This document shows positions 10,664 to 22,140 of a DNA stretch of 64,000 nucleotides, in pieces. The translations under genes were made by a program, and so were the position numbers. Under the pieces are notes generated by a model. It saw only the letters and a program-made list of their open reading frames with translations, was not told the origin of the DNA and did no database searches. Positions within the stretch are counted from its first letter, which is position 1; each line of letters begins with the position of its first letter. Source of the stretch: Fasciolopsis buskii (taxonomy: Eukaryota; Platyhelminthes; Trematoda; Plagiorchiida; Fasciolidae); assembly GCA_008360955.1 (NCBI GenBank), contig LUCM01001537.1, forward strand, positions 37,440 through 101,439, read 5' to 3'.

Positions 10664-13600
10664 CCATTTCTGCACTCCTAGATCGCCTCACCCGCTCCTT
10701 CCTTCTGGTTACGCATTTCTACCCACTTGTTCAAAAATAGCGCCCGTTCTTTCTCTTTGCAATTGTCGTTCCTCTTTATCATCCGAATCGAAGTGTCCCG
10801 GTGTTTGCCTCACGCTTATCTGCACAAACAGACACACATTGACTGAATTATCTTCGTAACTTTTGTCGTTCTCTCTGACTTGTCACCTTGCTGTAGTTTG
10901 ATCGGATCTGAACAAATGCTGACACCTCTTCAGTGTTTTCTCTCATTTCCCGTATCTAACTCCTACTTTATTTCTTCCACTAATGCAAAGGCAGTTGTCA
11001 CTGCTATTGACCTTCGCCCCAGTCGTTTTTTAGCTCAGGTGTTTTCGTTCATTAATCGAGCGGATTTCCTATCATCCTGTGTAATCACTTCGCATGGGAT
11101 TCTGTCTACTCGATTTCCTACTACCTTTGATCCAGTGCATCTGTTGCACTGGGTGATGTTCTGCTCGGGTATTCAGACGCCTGAGTCTTCCAAACTCTGT
11201 TAACGAGTTTGGTTGACCTTTTTTCCTCTGCGCCTTACTCGGTCTCAGTTCCAAGACTCGATTATGTCGTTTGTCATGCTCAGTGACATAAGATAGGATC
11301 TTTTTACATCCTTTGAAAATCGTCTTCGGATCGTCACTTTACGATCACATACATACTTGCACAAATACAGACTTAAGAAAACGATGCAACCTCCTTTTGA
11401 AATCCCATCCACTCAGGTATGACCTATTCTCTCTTACGGTACTCAGCTCCAGGACATCTCTTTTTTGATCTTGAACTGCTGTCGCCCCTCTAATTGTTAC
11501 GGTTAGTCTGCGTATTTTCTCGTCACATCCAGCGTTCCCCCCAGCCACTCCTTTTCTGCTGACGCACAATGAACGTATGGGACAACGCAAACAGTTAACC
11601 ACACCAGGATTATAAGTCTCATATCTGTTTCTCAACTACCATTCAGACTGGGCACCTTTTTCGAAGGGGAAAGACAAGAATGAATAATTTTGAACCTTTT
11701 TTCTTCTCTAACAACACTAATGTGCGCGAAAGTCTCAACAGCTTCGAGTTCTGCTTACTAGATCCGATCTTCGATAATGCTTCGCTTGTTTTCTTTCGAT
11801 TTTATAGCTTGTATCTGTGTACACAAAAGAAGACTGTTTCACTCCCTCCAATCCGAGTAGTATCCACCATGGCTTGTACACTCTATGCCCACTTTTGTTC
11901 ACTAAGCAGTGTTGCCTAATTCTCCTTCGTTTTTTGACGTCCACTTTTTTTTAATTTTCCTTAATTTCTCACCATTGGTAGTTTTCACACAGAGCGGTTT
12001 TAGTCAGATCGAGGTAGAGATGGTGTAGACGTCTGTAAAATCGATTGAGTGTAAACCGACACATCCTAGTCGGTTCGGTTCTATTGTTAAGACTGGCACT
12101 GCAATCCTTTCCGGCAGTTCGTTTTGTTCACTTTCCAACCCGATTTCATCAATTCAAGCAAACACTCGTATGCTACTTGTACCCTATTTTCGACCATTCC
12201 TCTACGTTGTCACTTCATTCTTACTGACGCAAGAGAGTCCAGTTCTGGCTCGTAGTTGGACGTCTGTTTTTTGATGACTAAAAGGTGCATTCGCATCGTG
12301 TCGTCATTGCACTGTGATGCGAAAACGACATTGCGCATGAAGTGTGCTGTCGACTTTTACCGTTCTAACACACAAGTACGCCGATTTCTCGCGCTACTCG
12401 TTTATGAGCAATATCCTTCGACTCTAATGTGTTTTTCTCCTCTTTCTGTCCCGTTGCGTGGATATGGTCGTTCATTTTCTTCGCTTTCCAATTTTAGTTT
12501 TGTTCATTCATCTCATTCATGAGTTCTTCATCGCGGGCTCATTGACACTGTTGTTACTCGTAATTACATCTTATATTGTCCCCAGGTTCTCACCACCAAC
12601 AGTCTCAGGTTTCTGTAAAGTTGACTTATTTTGCAACACAAATTGTTTCTCACTGTTTAAACGAACGATTGATTGGTTCTTCGCCACATAGTTTCAGTTC
12701 TTCGACCAAGGAATAGTTAGTTAACTCTGTCCTACTCTTTCCCCAGTGCACTTGAATCGTTACTTTGTTCCGTTGACTTTGCCTGTCTCGCTTTTTCCTC
12801 CAGTTATGCTTCATGCGCCAGCCACATGCTTTTCTTGCGCCGTTTTGAACTTCTGGTTAACCACGACCTCAGTTCTCTTTACACATACGCATCTTATTTT
12901 TAATTTTTTTTAGCTATCCCATCGCAATTCTCCCTCTTTTCAATCCCGATTTTCAAACCATTATGCGCCGCGGTGGGAGCCTCAGCTCATTTATATCACA
13001 GGTAGTTGAATAAAGTACCATACACTGCTAGTTTATTCCCGATTTTGTCAGATTGATCTTAATTTATCAGTTTGCTCGCTTCTTCGTTTCTTCTCGTCAC
13101 TTGCAATAAAAGCGCCTTTTGCGCCTTGATCTGCAGCTTTTCTCTCCGTCCACTCAGCGAACTCGTCGGTTGTTTTGGTTCGAGTAATGGAACTAGTTTA
13201 ATTCCACTATCTCTATTTATGTTTGTCCGTCTGCCCCGTATTCTCATTCTCGTTTTTTAATCATTATCAGGGAGTTGCATACCATTTGGTTTTACCTAAT
13301 TCACGTATACGACTCTCGTCGCGCTGCTTGGTTTTCTCTACGTGGCACGAATCTGTCCAATACAGTGGGTGGTATTCATGTGCACACATCGTATTAGTTT
13401 GTACCTGCCGGTACACTCATCCACGCATCCGTACTACAGCTTTCCGTATTGATCTCCTTGCGAATACTGGATGTAACGCCTGTCCACAATATTCCCCTGG
13501 AGTGACAGTCTAATCCTGATTTCGTAACAACCGGCCGACATAGCTTCTCGCTTCCTTTCATGTGTATCCCAAATTACCGACCGCGTTGATTATGAGAGCA

Positions 13601-14660
13601 TCAGGAAATTACGCTCAGGTTTTTATTCGTACCTACCCTCTTCATCTGTATGCCATTTTTGTTGTCTCGGACCCGTTCATTCGCCGGTCGCTATGCTCGA
13701 TTCCCACTCCCACCTCCACTTTCACGCATTCTTTTTTTAGAAATTAATGTGAATGGCCGTTTTTCTGTTTGCACTTCGGTTGTCTTTTGTATTACCCGTC
13801 AATCAAATACTGCAAAACTTTATGACAAATGTGAACATTGAATACTCACTTACCGTTCTTTTATTCTTCTTTCTCTTTCTGTCTTGAATGTTTTTTATCG
13901 GTAGTGTTTTATTGCCACCCCATCATCTACTTTTCTCTTTTCTAACAACGGATTCTTACCTCCCGACTATTATTCCCCCGGTAACTCCGAATTGATTGAC
14001 CTAAATTGGCGACACGATGTTCCTTTTTCCAATGAAGCGTCAACCTCGACTGTTTTATGGTTCCTTCTCTTGCTCCCTCCGTCGCCTTGTTATATACCTT
14101 CCAAGCTGTGTTTGGCATGCCTGTTCAATCACGGCTGTTCCGGTGATTGGATTGAATTGGTCTGGTTTTAATTTTCTACTGATCCATGTGCACATGCGTC
14201 ATTGTGACACATCCTAGTATACCTCCGAACCCTGTTTCTCCTCATCCCCACAACCGAGTGCCCCGTTGTCCTCCTTACGCGCACGTTCAGTGTAATTCCG
14301 TCTGTCAGCCTTGTTGATCTGATTCCGTATGATCGTTACGGACCTGCTTTAATTCCAGGGCTCACCGGTCCCATACTACACAAACAAACACTGACTAACA
14401 AACCGCTTTCACGCCGTCCGAGTACCCTTTTGCTCCCTTGCTCCTTCCAACCATCTCTCCATACTCCCGACTATTCTTCTGTAGTTTTCTCAACCGGTCT
14501 GTCCAACACTTCTTTCAGAATGCTCATTTACAGCGCCTGTCTAGCCCTGTATTTTACCATTCGCCCTTCAGTTCACAATCATGCTTTATAGTTGAACGAT
14601 AAAGCGCGGTTCTTTCCTATCCCCTCAGTTTTCTCAACGGTTTCTTCTCACAGATAATAT
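10664..14660 (+). other. Pyrimidine-rich tract: probable long 3' UTR / transcribed flank
   Basis: About 4 kb directly after the stop codon in which the + strand is clearly rich in T and C, with frequent TTTTCT and CTTTCT runs. No transposon motif is visible in it. The many short open frames are rich in Phe, Leu and Ser, as expected from pyrimidine codons, and I do not call any. The bias fades near 14650. It may be the 3' UTR and read-through flank of the gene ending at 10663. Confidence 0.4.
13009..13014 (+). promoter_or_regulatory. Possible poly(A) signal AATAAA
   Basis: A canonical AATAAA downstream of the stop at 10663 on the same strand. A second lies at 13105-13110 and a third at 14829-14834, just past the end of the pyrimidine-rich tract. 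Which one is used cannot be decided from sequence. Confidence 0.3.
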
Positions 14661-15189
14661 TCGTGGTTATGAGTTTGGGAATATCAGGACCGAACGACAT
14701 AAGGAGTACATCGGAAAAGCGATGCGCCATGTATTGGTTTTTGCTCTAGGTGATATAATGTTAGTAACACCGTTGTCGGTGGGTATTGTGATTCGCCAAC
14801 GTTTCCATTATTCACAGTAGTGTATAACAATAAAATTATATTCACATTGGTTGGAGGCGCGACTGAACATTTAACTATTATTTTGATGTGAGTCACCTTC
14901 GAAGAAATTTTTATGAGCCTAAGCTATATTCCCGAAAGGTGCTGCTAGTATCACGTACGTTTCGTTTTGGACAAGTTGATTGAATGCTACGACGGGTACG
15001 TCCTAATTAAAACTCCTCATCGTAGATATCCGCTTAGATATCATAATTCCCGTAGGAGGAATTAATAGCTGCATTAATCTTGAATGAAGCTCCGTGTTTC
15101 ATTACTGCCCTTCTGATGCAGTAAACCACAGTTTAAAAAAGTCAATTTCAGATTGTGCCCAGAGTGATTACCATCGTCGGTCTAAAATG

Positions 15190-16075
15190 TGATTATTTTT
15201 GGGAGGAAAACCTGTATGTTCTACGGGCCGTGCCGGATTGGCTTCCATTCTGCCAGTTACGTCGTAGTTGAATAAGCACAGTGAATGACAGTTTTGTGTG
15301 GACTCGAATTCTGCCCGGATCAGTAACTAGCGTCTTACTTGTGGTGTCGGCCTGATATTTCACTGAAGATGAAAAGTCCTGTGCACTCCGCCGCAGTGAG
15401 CTCAGTTCTGTTGTACGCTCGTCAGACATGGAGTACGCGTGTTGGAGATATTCATCAGTCGGAGGTTTTCGACCACCGACGTCTATGTAGTATTGCTAGG
15501 ATTGGATGAGGATATCGAGTGCGTAATGTGGATTTCAGAAATCTAATACTAGCTGCCGGCTCTCAGAATACTTTGCTTCAGTGTATGAAACTTAGTAGAC
15601 TACGCTGGTTGGGTCATGTGTTGTGTGTGGCAAACACTTGTCTGCAATAACATTCCCTATTTTGTGTTTCTCTCAAGGAATGGAAGAAGCCATGCGGAGG
15701 CCAACAGATGACGTGGCAACGTGGAATGAGAAAATGTACAGCCAACTTAGGTAAAGTAGGTGTTTCACGTCTTGTACGTTGGGGTCCGAAAGACTCGTCA
15801 ACTAGGTGGCTGAAGACACTGAAGGATATGGCAATGAACCGTGAACAGTGGCGATCGTGTTGTCATTTTCTATCGAAGCAGAATGATTGAAAACACGTGT
15901 GTTTGCACAGTTAGACTGTGTTCTGTGTTGGCTGCAGTAGCGTCTTATCTTTTGCCGCCTGTGTAGGTCCACTCTCTGTTCCCCTTTTAGATTCACTCTT
16001 CATAGAAATATACAACTTTGGGGAAAAGGCAGCAGCCAATGGGGCTTGCTTTGCTGTTTAACGCTGAACGATCCT
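15190..16075 (+). mobile_element. LINE thumb, C-terminus and 3' UTR fragment
   Basis: The 3' end of an RTE-like LINE. The thumb region (15190-15430) is frame-broken. It is followed by the block containing AGSQNT-type sequence in another frame and 15708-15890 coding MTWQRGMRKCTANLGKVGVS, ending NREQWRSCCHFLSKQND before a TGA. About 170 bp of 3' UTR follow, and this stretch recurs inverted at 52195-52390 and 63640-63830. It is the best-preserved C-terminus of the family here and defines where the element ends. Confidence 0.8.
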
Positions 16076-16084
16076 AATGGTTGA

Positions 16085-17345
16085 TCAGTCACCTACTCTT
16101 GAATTTATTGCCATTCTAAGGAAAATATATGTTATACGTTTGTTTGTTTGTGGTATTGCTCTTCACTCTATTGAATAAAGGATTTCATGCTCGAAAAACA
16201 TGCTACTTGCAAGCAGCAACAAGACCTTTAATTTTGCGGAACATTGTCTCACTGCACATAACCACTATTCGTCCGATCTGCGGATAAGAATAGGGCAAAA
16301 CAGTCACAGTGGCTAACGCTAAGGAAATGTGTTACGTGGTAAGTAGCGCTTATTGTTACCGTGGGTGCGAAATTCATGTTTAAACAAATGGATAGGTTCA
16401 ATGGATTTGGAAATTTGTGTTGGTCGTCGCTCTTCTTGATGGTCCTTATAGGGTTCTGATCACTGAGCTTGGCGATTATCTGATTTATTTGTGGCAGGAG
16501 CCTACGTGTTTACATGAAATAATTCATCATGTGATGCGAACACTCAACTCACCATTAAGAAACCGTGGAAGCATTGTACAGGTGTGTCCTCGTTGGGAAC
16601 CATCAGCAGTGTATATCCTAACAAGGATGAAACAGGACGAATCTAGTTTATCTTGTTGAGGTATATTTAGAGAGGAAAGTAGAGTGGTGGAATTGAAACG
16701 AATAGAAGGTGCACATAGGTGGGTTTACCATTGAAGTTGCGAGCAGTATGGAGTTCGAAAGTTGGTAGGGGGAAATTGAGACAGGCAGATGGTTAACTGC
16801 CCGTATGGCGACGTTCCGTTGTGAGCGGGGGGTCGTTATAAGAAGTGGGTACCAGGTTAGTAGCTCGGTCTGACATCATTTAAATGCAACTCGGGGGAAA
16901 GTGACTGCTCCAATGTCCGAGAACAAACAAGCTACACGGTCTCCTCTTTCGCATTCACCCACGAAAACCAAGAAGAGCAAATTCAGTCCCGGATCCATCA
17001 ACTAAGAGGCACGCGACGGAGTTTCTGGACACGTGGTGTTCTTCAAAAAATTCAATAAATAGGTACGTCCCACTGCACCAGGCGCAAAGGTGGATGAAAG
17101 ACGGGCAGCTCAGCTGATTGGGAGAACCGGAATCCAAGTCATACAGACCAAAAATTGCAAATATAAGTCATGCATGCGGAAATAAATCACAATAAATTTC
17201 ACTTATTCGAAACAAAAAACAAGGGAGCCCAACTAAACGGATCAATCATTTCAGGGTTAATGTCAGTCCTCCAAGGTCGAACCTCCAGAGATCCAATGGG
17301 AAACAGACGCATAGTTTCCAGGTTAAGGTCATCGAGGAGTTTTAG
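16085..17345. other. Unassigned spacer
   Basis: Apart from the weak exon candidate at 16498, I see no coding, RNA or transposon signal here. It separates the LINE 3' end at 15.2-16.1 kb from the cluster of inverted LINE pieces starting at 17.4 kb. Confidence 0.4.
16498..16581 (+). CDS. Weak orphan exon candidate
   Basis: An open stretch reading EPTCLHEIIHHVMRTLNSPL, bounded by GTGGCAG on the left and ACAG|GTGTGT on the right. It sits inside an 80-codon open frame (16417-16659). No neighbouring exon can be tied to it and I do not recognise the sequence, so it may be chance. Confidence 0.2.
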
Positions 17346-17447
17346 CGTCAAAGAAAATTAAAACTAAAGTGTAGAAGAAACCCGAAACTGCCTATTTGGA
17401 CTGACGATGTTATTTCGTCTACTGATGAAACGTTTGGTACTGAGTTG

Positions 17448-17860
17448 CGGATAAGGGAACGGCCATCATCCAGGTGGTTAGCTGTGAATACGGTAAGCTC
17501 ACGCCTACCGAATAAGCGGCCATTGACAAGCAGCGCCAATGTCGAGGGCGTGGTGAGTTTTCGCCTGGCAAGCGATCTCCATGACGAATGCCACAAGAGC
17601 CCGATGGCGGCACTGTCACGTGCGCGAGTGTGGCCCGTCATCCAAATAAAGTCAGTGTCAGTTGCCGTATTCAACTGACCCGGCAAGGTTATTCAGAAGT
17701 GGCGTATGGATAGGTCAACTGACCCCCAGGTCGTCTGGAGTCATTCTACTATCTTGCAGAAAGCGCTTGGTTGCGCAAATCCCACAGGTACATCCACGAA
17801 TAAAATGGTCTACTCTAGAATGGGAGGCCAAGTAATACAGTTGCCCGCAGTACACATTCA
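17448..17860 (+). mobile_element. LINE 5' module X, + orientation (left arm of inverted pair)
   Basis: About 370 bp here (to near 17818) match the reverse complement of 20240-20613 with only a few differences that I can see; beyond that the match decays. In the copy at 41 kb the same module lies immediately upstream of a LINE endonuclease, which identifies it as a LINE 5' region. Open frames on both strands (for example one containing RLFGRRELTVFTANHLDDGR) are shared between arms because the DNA is shared. That is not evidence of coding. Confidence 0.7.
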
Positions 17861-18690
17861 TGCAAAGTAATAATCTGGTGAAACGATCTTCCTGACTCCA
17901 CGTTGCCGTGTCATCTGCTGACTTTCACACGACTTTTTCCACTCTGTTGGAGAAACGCAAAATAGAACACGGTGTGGTAGACGAGTGTCCGCCATACACA
18001 ACACATGACCCAACCAGCGTAGTCTACTAAGTTTCATACACTGAAGCAAAGTATTCTGAGAGCCGGCAGCTAGTATTAGATTTCTGAAATCCACATTACT
18101 CACTCGATATCCTCATTCAATCCTAGCAATACTACATAGACGTCGGTGGTCGGATATCTCCGACATACGTTCTTCATGTCTGACAACCGTACGACAGCAC
18201 TGAATACCCTGTCCGATCCACTTAGTCGAACGTTTCTTTCAAATTGAGAATGTTCACGATGCAACTTCGACCTGGACGGAATTCAGCCTGCTGTTCACGA
18301 ATGTTGCTGTCTGGAATTGGTGTCAAATGACGCAGCATTATCAAAGACAACACCTTAGTTACTATCAGAATTAAACTAATCCCTCGATGATTACTTCAGT
18401 CCCTCTGTTTACTATTCTTGAAGATGGGTGCAATCATTGACACACCCCACGATAACGGAATACACCCCATGTTCGAAATATCATGAAGCAAGTAGGTAAT
18501 TGATTTCATCAGAGCTTCTCCATCCAATTTGAAAAGAACTGGGGGGAGATCGTCGGGACCGACTGCTTTTCCTCTCTTCAAAGATAGAATATTCGACTCT
18601 ACCTCCACTTCCGTTGGGGAGAGCAAAAGGCACCACCCAAGCATTCGCCTAAATAAATTAGCGGCCAGCCAACTCGTCATTGCTCGCCCA
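17860..18690 (-). mobile_element. LINE relic: RT fingers joined directly to C-terminus
   Basis: On the minus strand, 18713-18396 encodes the RT fingers (LSLKRGKAVGPDDLPPVLFK). Then, in broken frames near 18330-18240, comes REQQAEFRPGRSCIVNILNL. About 30 bp further on the sequence jumps to the post-RT block, and 18103-17880 gives AAGSQNTLLQCMKLSRLRWL and GHVLCMADTRLP. The catalytic palm and thumb are therefore missing. The copy ends at the inverted 5' module at 17860. Confidence 0.75.
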
Positions 18691-20613
18691 ATGCTTCTAC
18701 CAAACTCGAGCAATGCCTCGGATAAATCGGCGGTCGAACACAGAAAGTCGCCGGACGTCCTCTACGAGGACAGTCCAGGTGTCGCTACCGTAAAGTATTG
18801 TGCATCCTCCCTTTGGAGTAAAGCAGGATGTGATGGCGGTGCTACAAGTACTGCAGATTAACGAAACCTGCTCTGGCATTCGCAATCCGTGATATGATCT
18901 CCTCCCCAACATTTCGCCAGGTGTGATCGGAATCCCGAGGTGCTTGAAGGTATTACCTAACTCTAAGCGATCGCCACAAGGGGGTGAATGCAGGCATAAG
19001 TTCCTGTCAGTCTTGAAGAAGTGCCTTACGTTTTGAAGGTGCAAACCACATACTGTATCGGGATATATCAATCGCCTAAGCAGTTCAATGCGCGTTGAGC
19101 TACTTGTGCATAGTCAGTGACCTAGATAATATTATCGGCGTGCTCTAAGTCAAAGACTCGTTCCCGGAAGGAGTTCAACTCGACCATCTGAAAGATCAAA
19201 GGAAGCGTTCTGTAGAACAGCCACTATGACAAAGTTGAATAGAAATGGGAACATAGGGCAAACTTGCCGTACTCCGCTGGGTAGCGAAAGCTGGCCATAA
19301 GCCCCAACCGAGCCTGAAATATGATAGTACAATTAGTTGATGACCGACACATAGTTCTGGGGTACTCCACAAACCGTTTCATAGTGTGGACCTATCAACA
19401 GGATCCAAGGCTGCGCGAACATGTAAGGACAATAATCGTCGGCCGTTTGGTAGTAGGACGGTTCTTTAACACCTGACGAAGATTGACGATTTCCTCGACG
19501 CATCCATGACCAGCGCGAAACCAAGCTTGTTACTCACGAGTTTGTCTTTCACGTTTCTTGTTCAACCTGTGAAGAATGACGGACGCAAACAGCTTTAATG
19601 CTATTGACATTAGGCTAATACTCCTGTGGTTGACGCAGCCATTGTGCAGTCCGTTTTTGAAGATGGAAACTACGATCGACGAGGAGGGGAATTCGTCGGA
19701 GAACCAGATTTTCGAGAGCGAAACTTGGTATTCTCTGACCAGTTCCATTTCTCTATTTCTAAATAGAGCTGGTCAAGGCTCATGGGTAACAGGTATTGGG
19801 TCTTGAACGCGTCTGTTGGATGCAACAAATATCGATAGTTAGGGTCTCCAGTGCGCACCTCTGTTACACCTCTGTTGACGCACACGCATCATTGTTTGCA
19901 CCTTGAATGGAGTCAGTTTGTAGGGTCATTGAAGACGAAGAAGTGCATCAGCTGGCGGACGCAGGTTCGGTGAGATTTGGATGTTATCTGGAGGAGAACG
20001 TGAGAGAACAGAAACAGGACTTATTCAAGTGGCCCTACCAATAGCATGATCGACTGCAGTTGCCGAAGAATGTAAGGAAATTGGGTGGGAAGAGGAGGGA
20101 CGAAACGAATTTGTAGATGGACAAACAGTTGTTTATGATGGAAGGTCACGATTGCAAGCGAGAGAACAGTCAGAAACGTTCATTCGCGTATCAGCCATAT
20201 TTATGGTTGTTTGCATTGTGGGCTGCTGTACTACTCGATCTCCCAGTCCAGAGTAGACCATTTTATTCGTGGATGTACCTGTAGGATTTGCGCAACCAAG
20301 CGCTTTCTGCAAGATAGTAGAATGACTCCAGACGACCTGGGGGTCAGTTGACCTATCCATATGCCACTTCTGAATAACCTTGCCGGGTCAGTTGAATACG
20401 GCAACTGACACTGACTTTATTTGGATGACGGGCCACACTCGCGCACGTGACAGTGCCGCCATCGGGCTCTTGTGGCATTCGTCATGGAGATCGCTTGCCA
20501 GGCGAAAACTCACCACGCCCTCGACATTGGCGCTGCTTGTCAATGGCCGCTTATTCGGTAGGCGTGAGCTTACCGTATTCACAGCTAACCACCTGGATGA
20601 TGGCCGTTCCCTT
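18690..20613 (-). mobile_element. LINE relic: 5' module X joined to reverse transcriptase
   Basis: Reading leftward, 5' module X (20613-19795) is followed directly by RT. At 19748-19530 the fingers read SSSIVVSIFKNG and NHRSISLMSIALKLFASVIL. The palm comes next, with SGVRQVCPMFPFLFNFVI at 19300-19240 and HADN replacing the YADD motif at 19142-19131. The thumb at 19071-18697 (GNTFKHLGIPITPGEML and ILYGSDTWTVLVEDVRRLS) ends in RGIARVW. The entire APE endonuclease is absent. The copy abuts another minus-strand LINE relic at about 18690. Confidence 0.8.
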
Positions 20614-21420
20614 AGCCTCGACCGAGGATTGCGCGCAGCAGCATGTCGATCTGCTCTAATTCTGAACCCGTTAGTCCGACTCGGCGTATTGGAACCAGTT
20701 CATCCAAGGTTTTCATGCTTTTGCGCTGTCATTTTTGCCTGGCCTCCCGGACTTGTCTTCCGACTCGTACCTGCCCAAGAATATGGGCTGAATCGGGCCG
20801 CTGTTTCGCAGACGTTGTGGTAGACAATGAAATTCATGCTACTGCAAGCCTATCTTTTGGGAGAAGGCGAGTGTTACGGCTGCGCACTATTGTAGCTGGT
20901 CTGTCTAAGGTTTTCTGCTTCTCTCCCTCCATGATTTGACTGCGCCCCTGATGTTGTGCCAGTTTTGGTTTACTTCTGACCAATGACTTCTTAGTCGTCC
21001 AGTTTCGCACGAAAAACTATCCGCGAATAAACACGGAAACTTTATTCGTGTGAAGCCATGAGTCAACAGCTGTGCACCATGAAGGAGGAACACGTCATCA
21101 TGTGTCATTATTGATTGGCCTGGAGATCAGTGAACGTGATTAGCCGAACTGAGTAACAGTGAGTCGGTGGCTGACTGATTATTTGGCTGCTGTAAAATAT
21201 GGGCAATGTGCTAGCCGTCTCTGATGAATGGAAAAGTGACGAATGACGAAATGGTTGGTCCTTGAACTCATTTTGATGGTGTTGATCTTAGGAATATACA
21301 GGTCTAGGATGGGCTTTTAATAACAGTCCTTGTTCGTGGATCGGTTGAATGTAGATTGGCACCTTGCTGAAGACGCATTTTCAAGAAGATTTCCGACTTG
21401 TCAGCCCCCCGCACCACCAG
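20614..21420. other. Flank of LINE 5' module, unassigned
   Basis: The first 300 bp, to about 20940, are GC-rich and continue a 147-codon open frame that begins inside module X (20380-20823). This may be more of the LINE 5' region that the shorter copies have lost. The remainder shows nothing recognisable. Confidence 0.35.
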
Positions 21421-22140
21421 TCGTAACCAAGCTCCGGAGACTAATTTTAACTGGTCGTCGAAAATAGTGGATGTAGACACAAGCTCCTGGCATAAATACC
21501 ATGCCTTTTGGATGTGGAAATCACACCTGGTCTGAAAACCTCAGTTGTGCAAAGACCCAACACGTATTGAATTGCCCCCAGGCGACATGGCGATATCATT
21601 GACAAACTCTGTTCCTTTGGAAGATTTCTACTCCATCGTTGGCTATACCTTACAAAGCATTCTGTAAACCATCCTCTAAAGCAAAGTTGAAAAGAAATGG
21701 AAATATAGGGTAATCTTATGGTACTCCCTTGGATATGGCGATAGCTGTAAGTCCTAATCCGACCTGAGTTATGACGGTGCAGTTCTTTGAAGATCGAAAC
21801 AATTTGCAGGTGCGCCATTCTTCAAAAAGCAGCATCCTAGTGCAGACTTATCGATGGGGTCGGAGGCTGCACGGTTGTCTTGGAATATAATGACTGATTT
21901 CCTTTGAAAAGCGTAACGGTGTTCTAACGACTATCTGAGAGTGAAGATTTGGTCGATGCACACACAACCGGTACGAAACCCAGCCTGCTCCTTGCGCTTT
22001 TACTCGCACGCATGTTGTGCAAGGTATGAAAAGAGATAGACACCGATGGCTTGGGTACTCTTAAAATTGCCGCATTTGTTGTAAGATTCTCTAAAAAAAA
22101 ATGGTGATTACAACTGACTCCTCTCACAAGAAGCGAATTC
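21420..22140 (-). mobile_element. LINE reverse transcriptase palm fragment
   Basis: On the minus strand near 22000-21950 the sequence reads KEQAGFRTGCVCIDQIFTLR, the conserved RT block. Further on come VSIFKELHRHNSGRIRTY and, in a shifted frame, a degraded 'GCPISPFLFNFAL' stretch. At 21606-21595 the YADD position reads FVND. Neither endonuclease nor the C-terminal block is attached. It is a separate, older copy. Confidence 0.7.

Noticed and set aside
17348..17686. 112-codon frame shared with 20380-20823 as a conserved gene
   Set aside because: The shared part is exactly the duplicated LINE 5' module, so identity reflects recent DNA duplication. Both strands of it are open.
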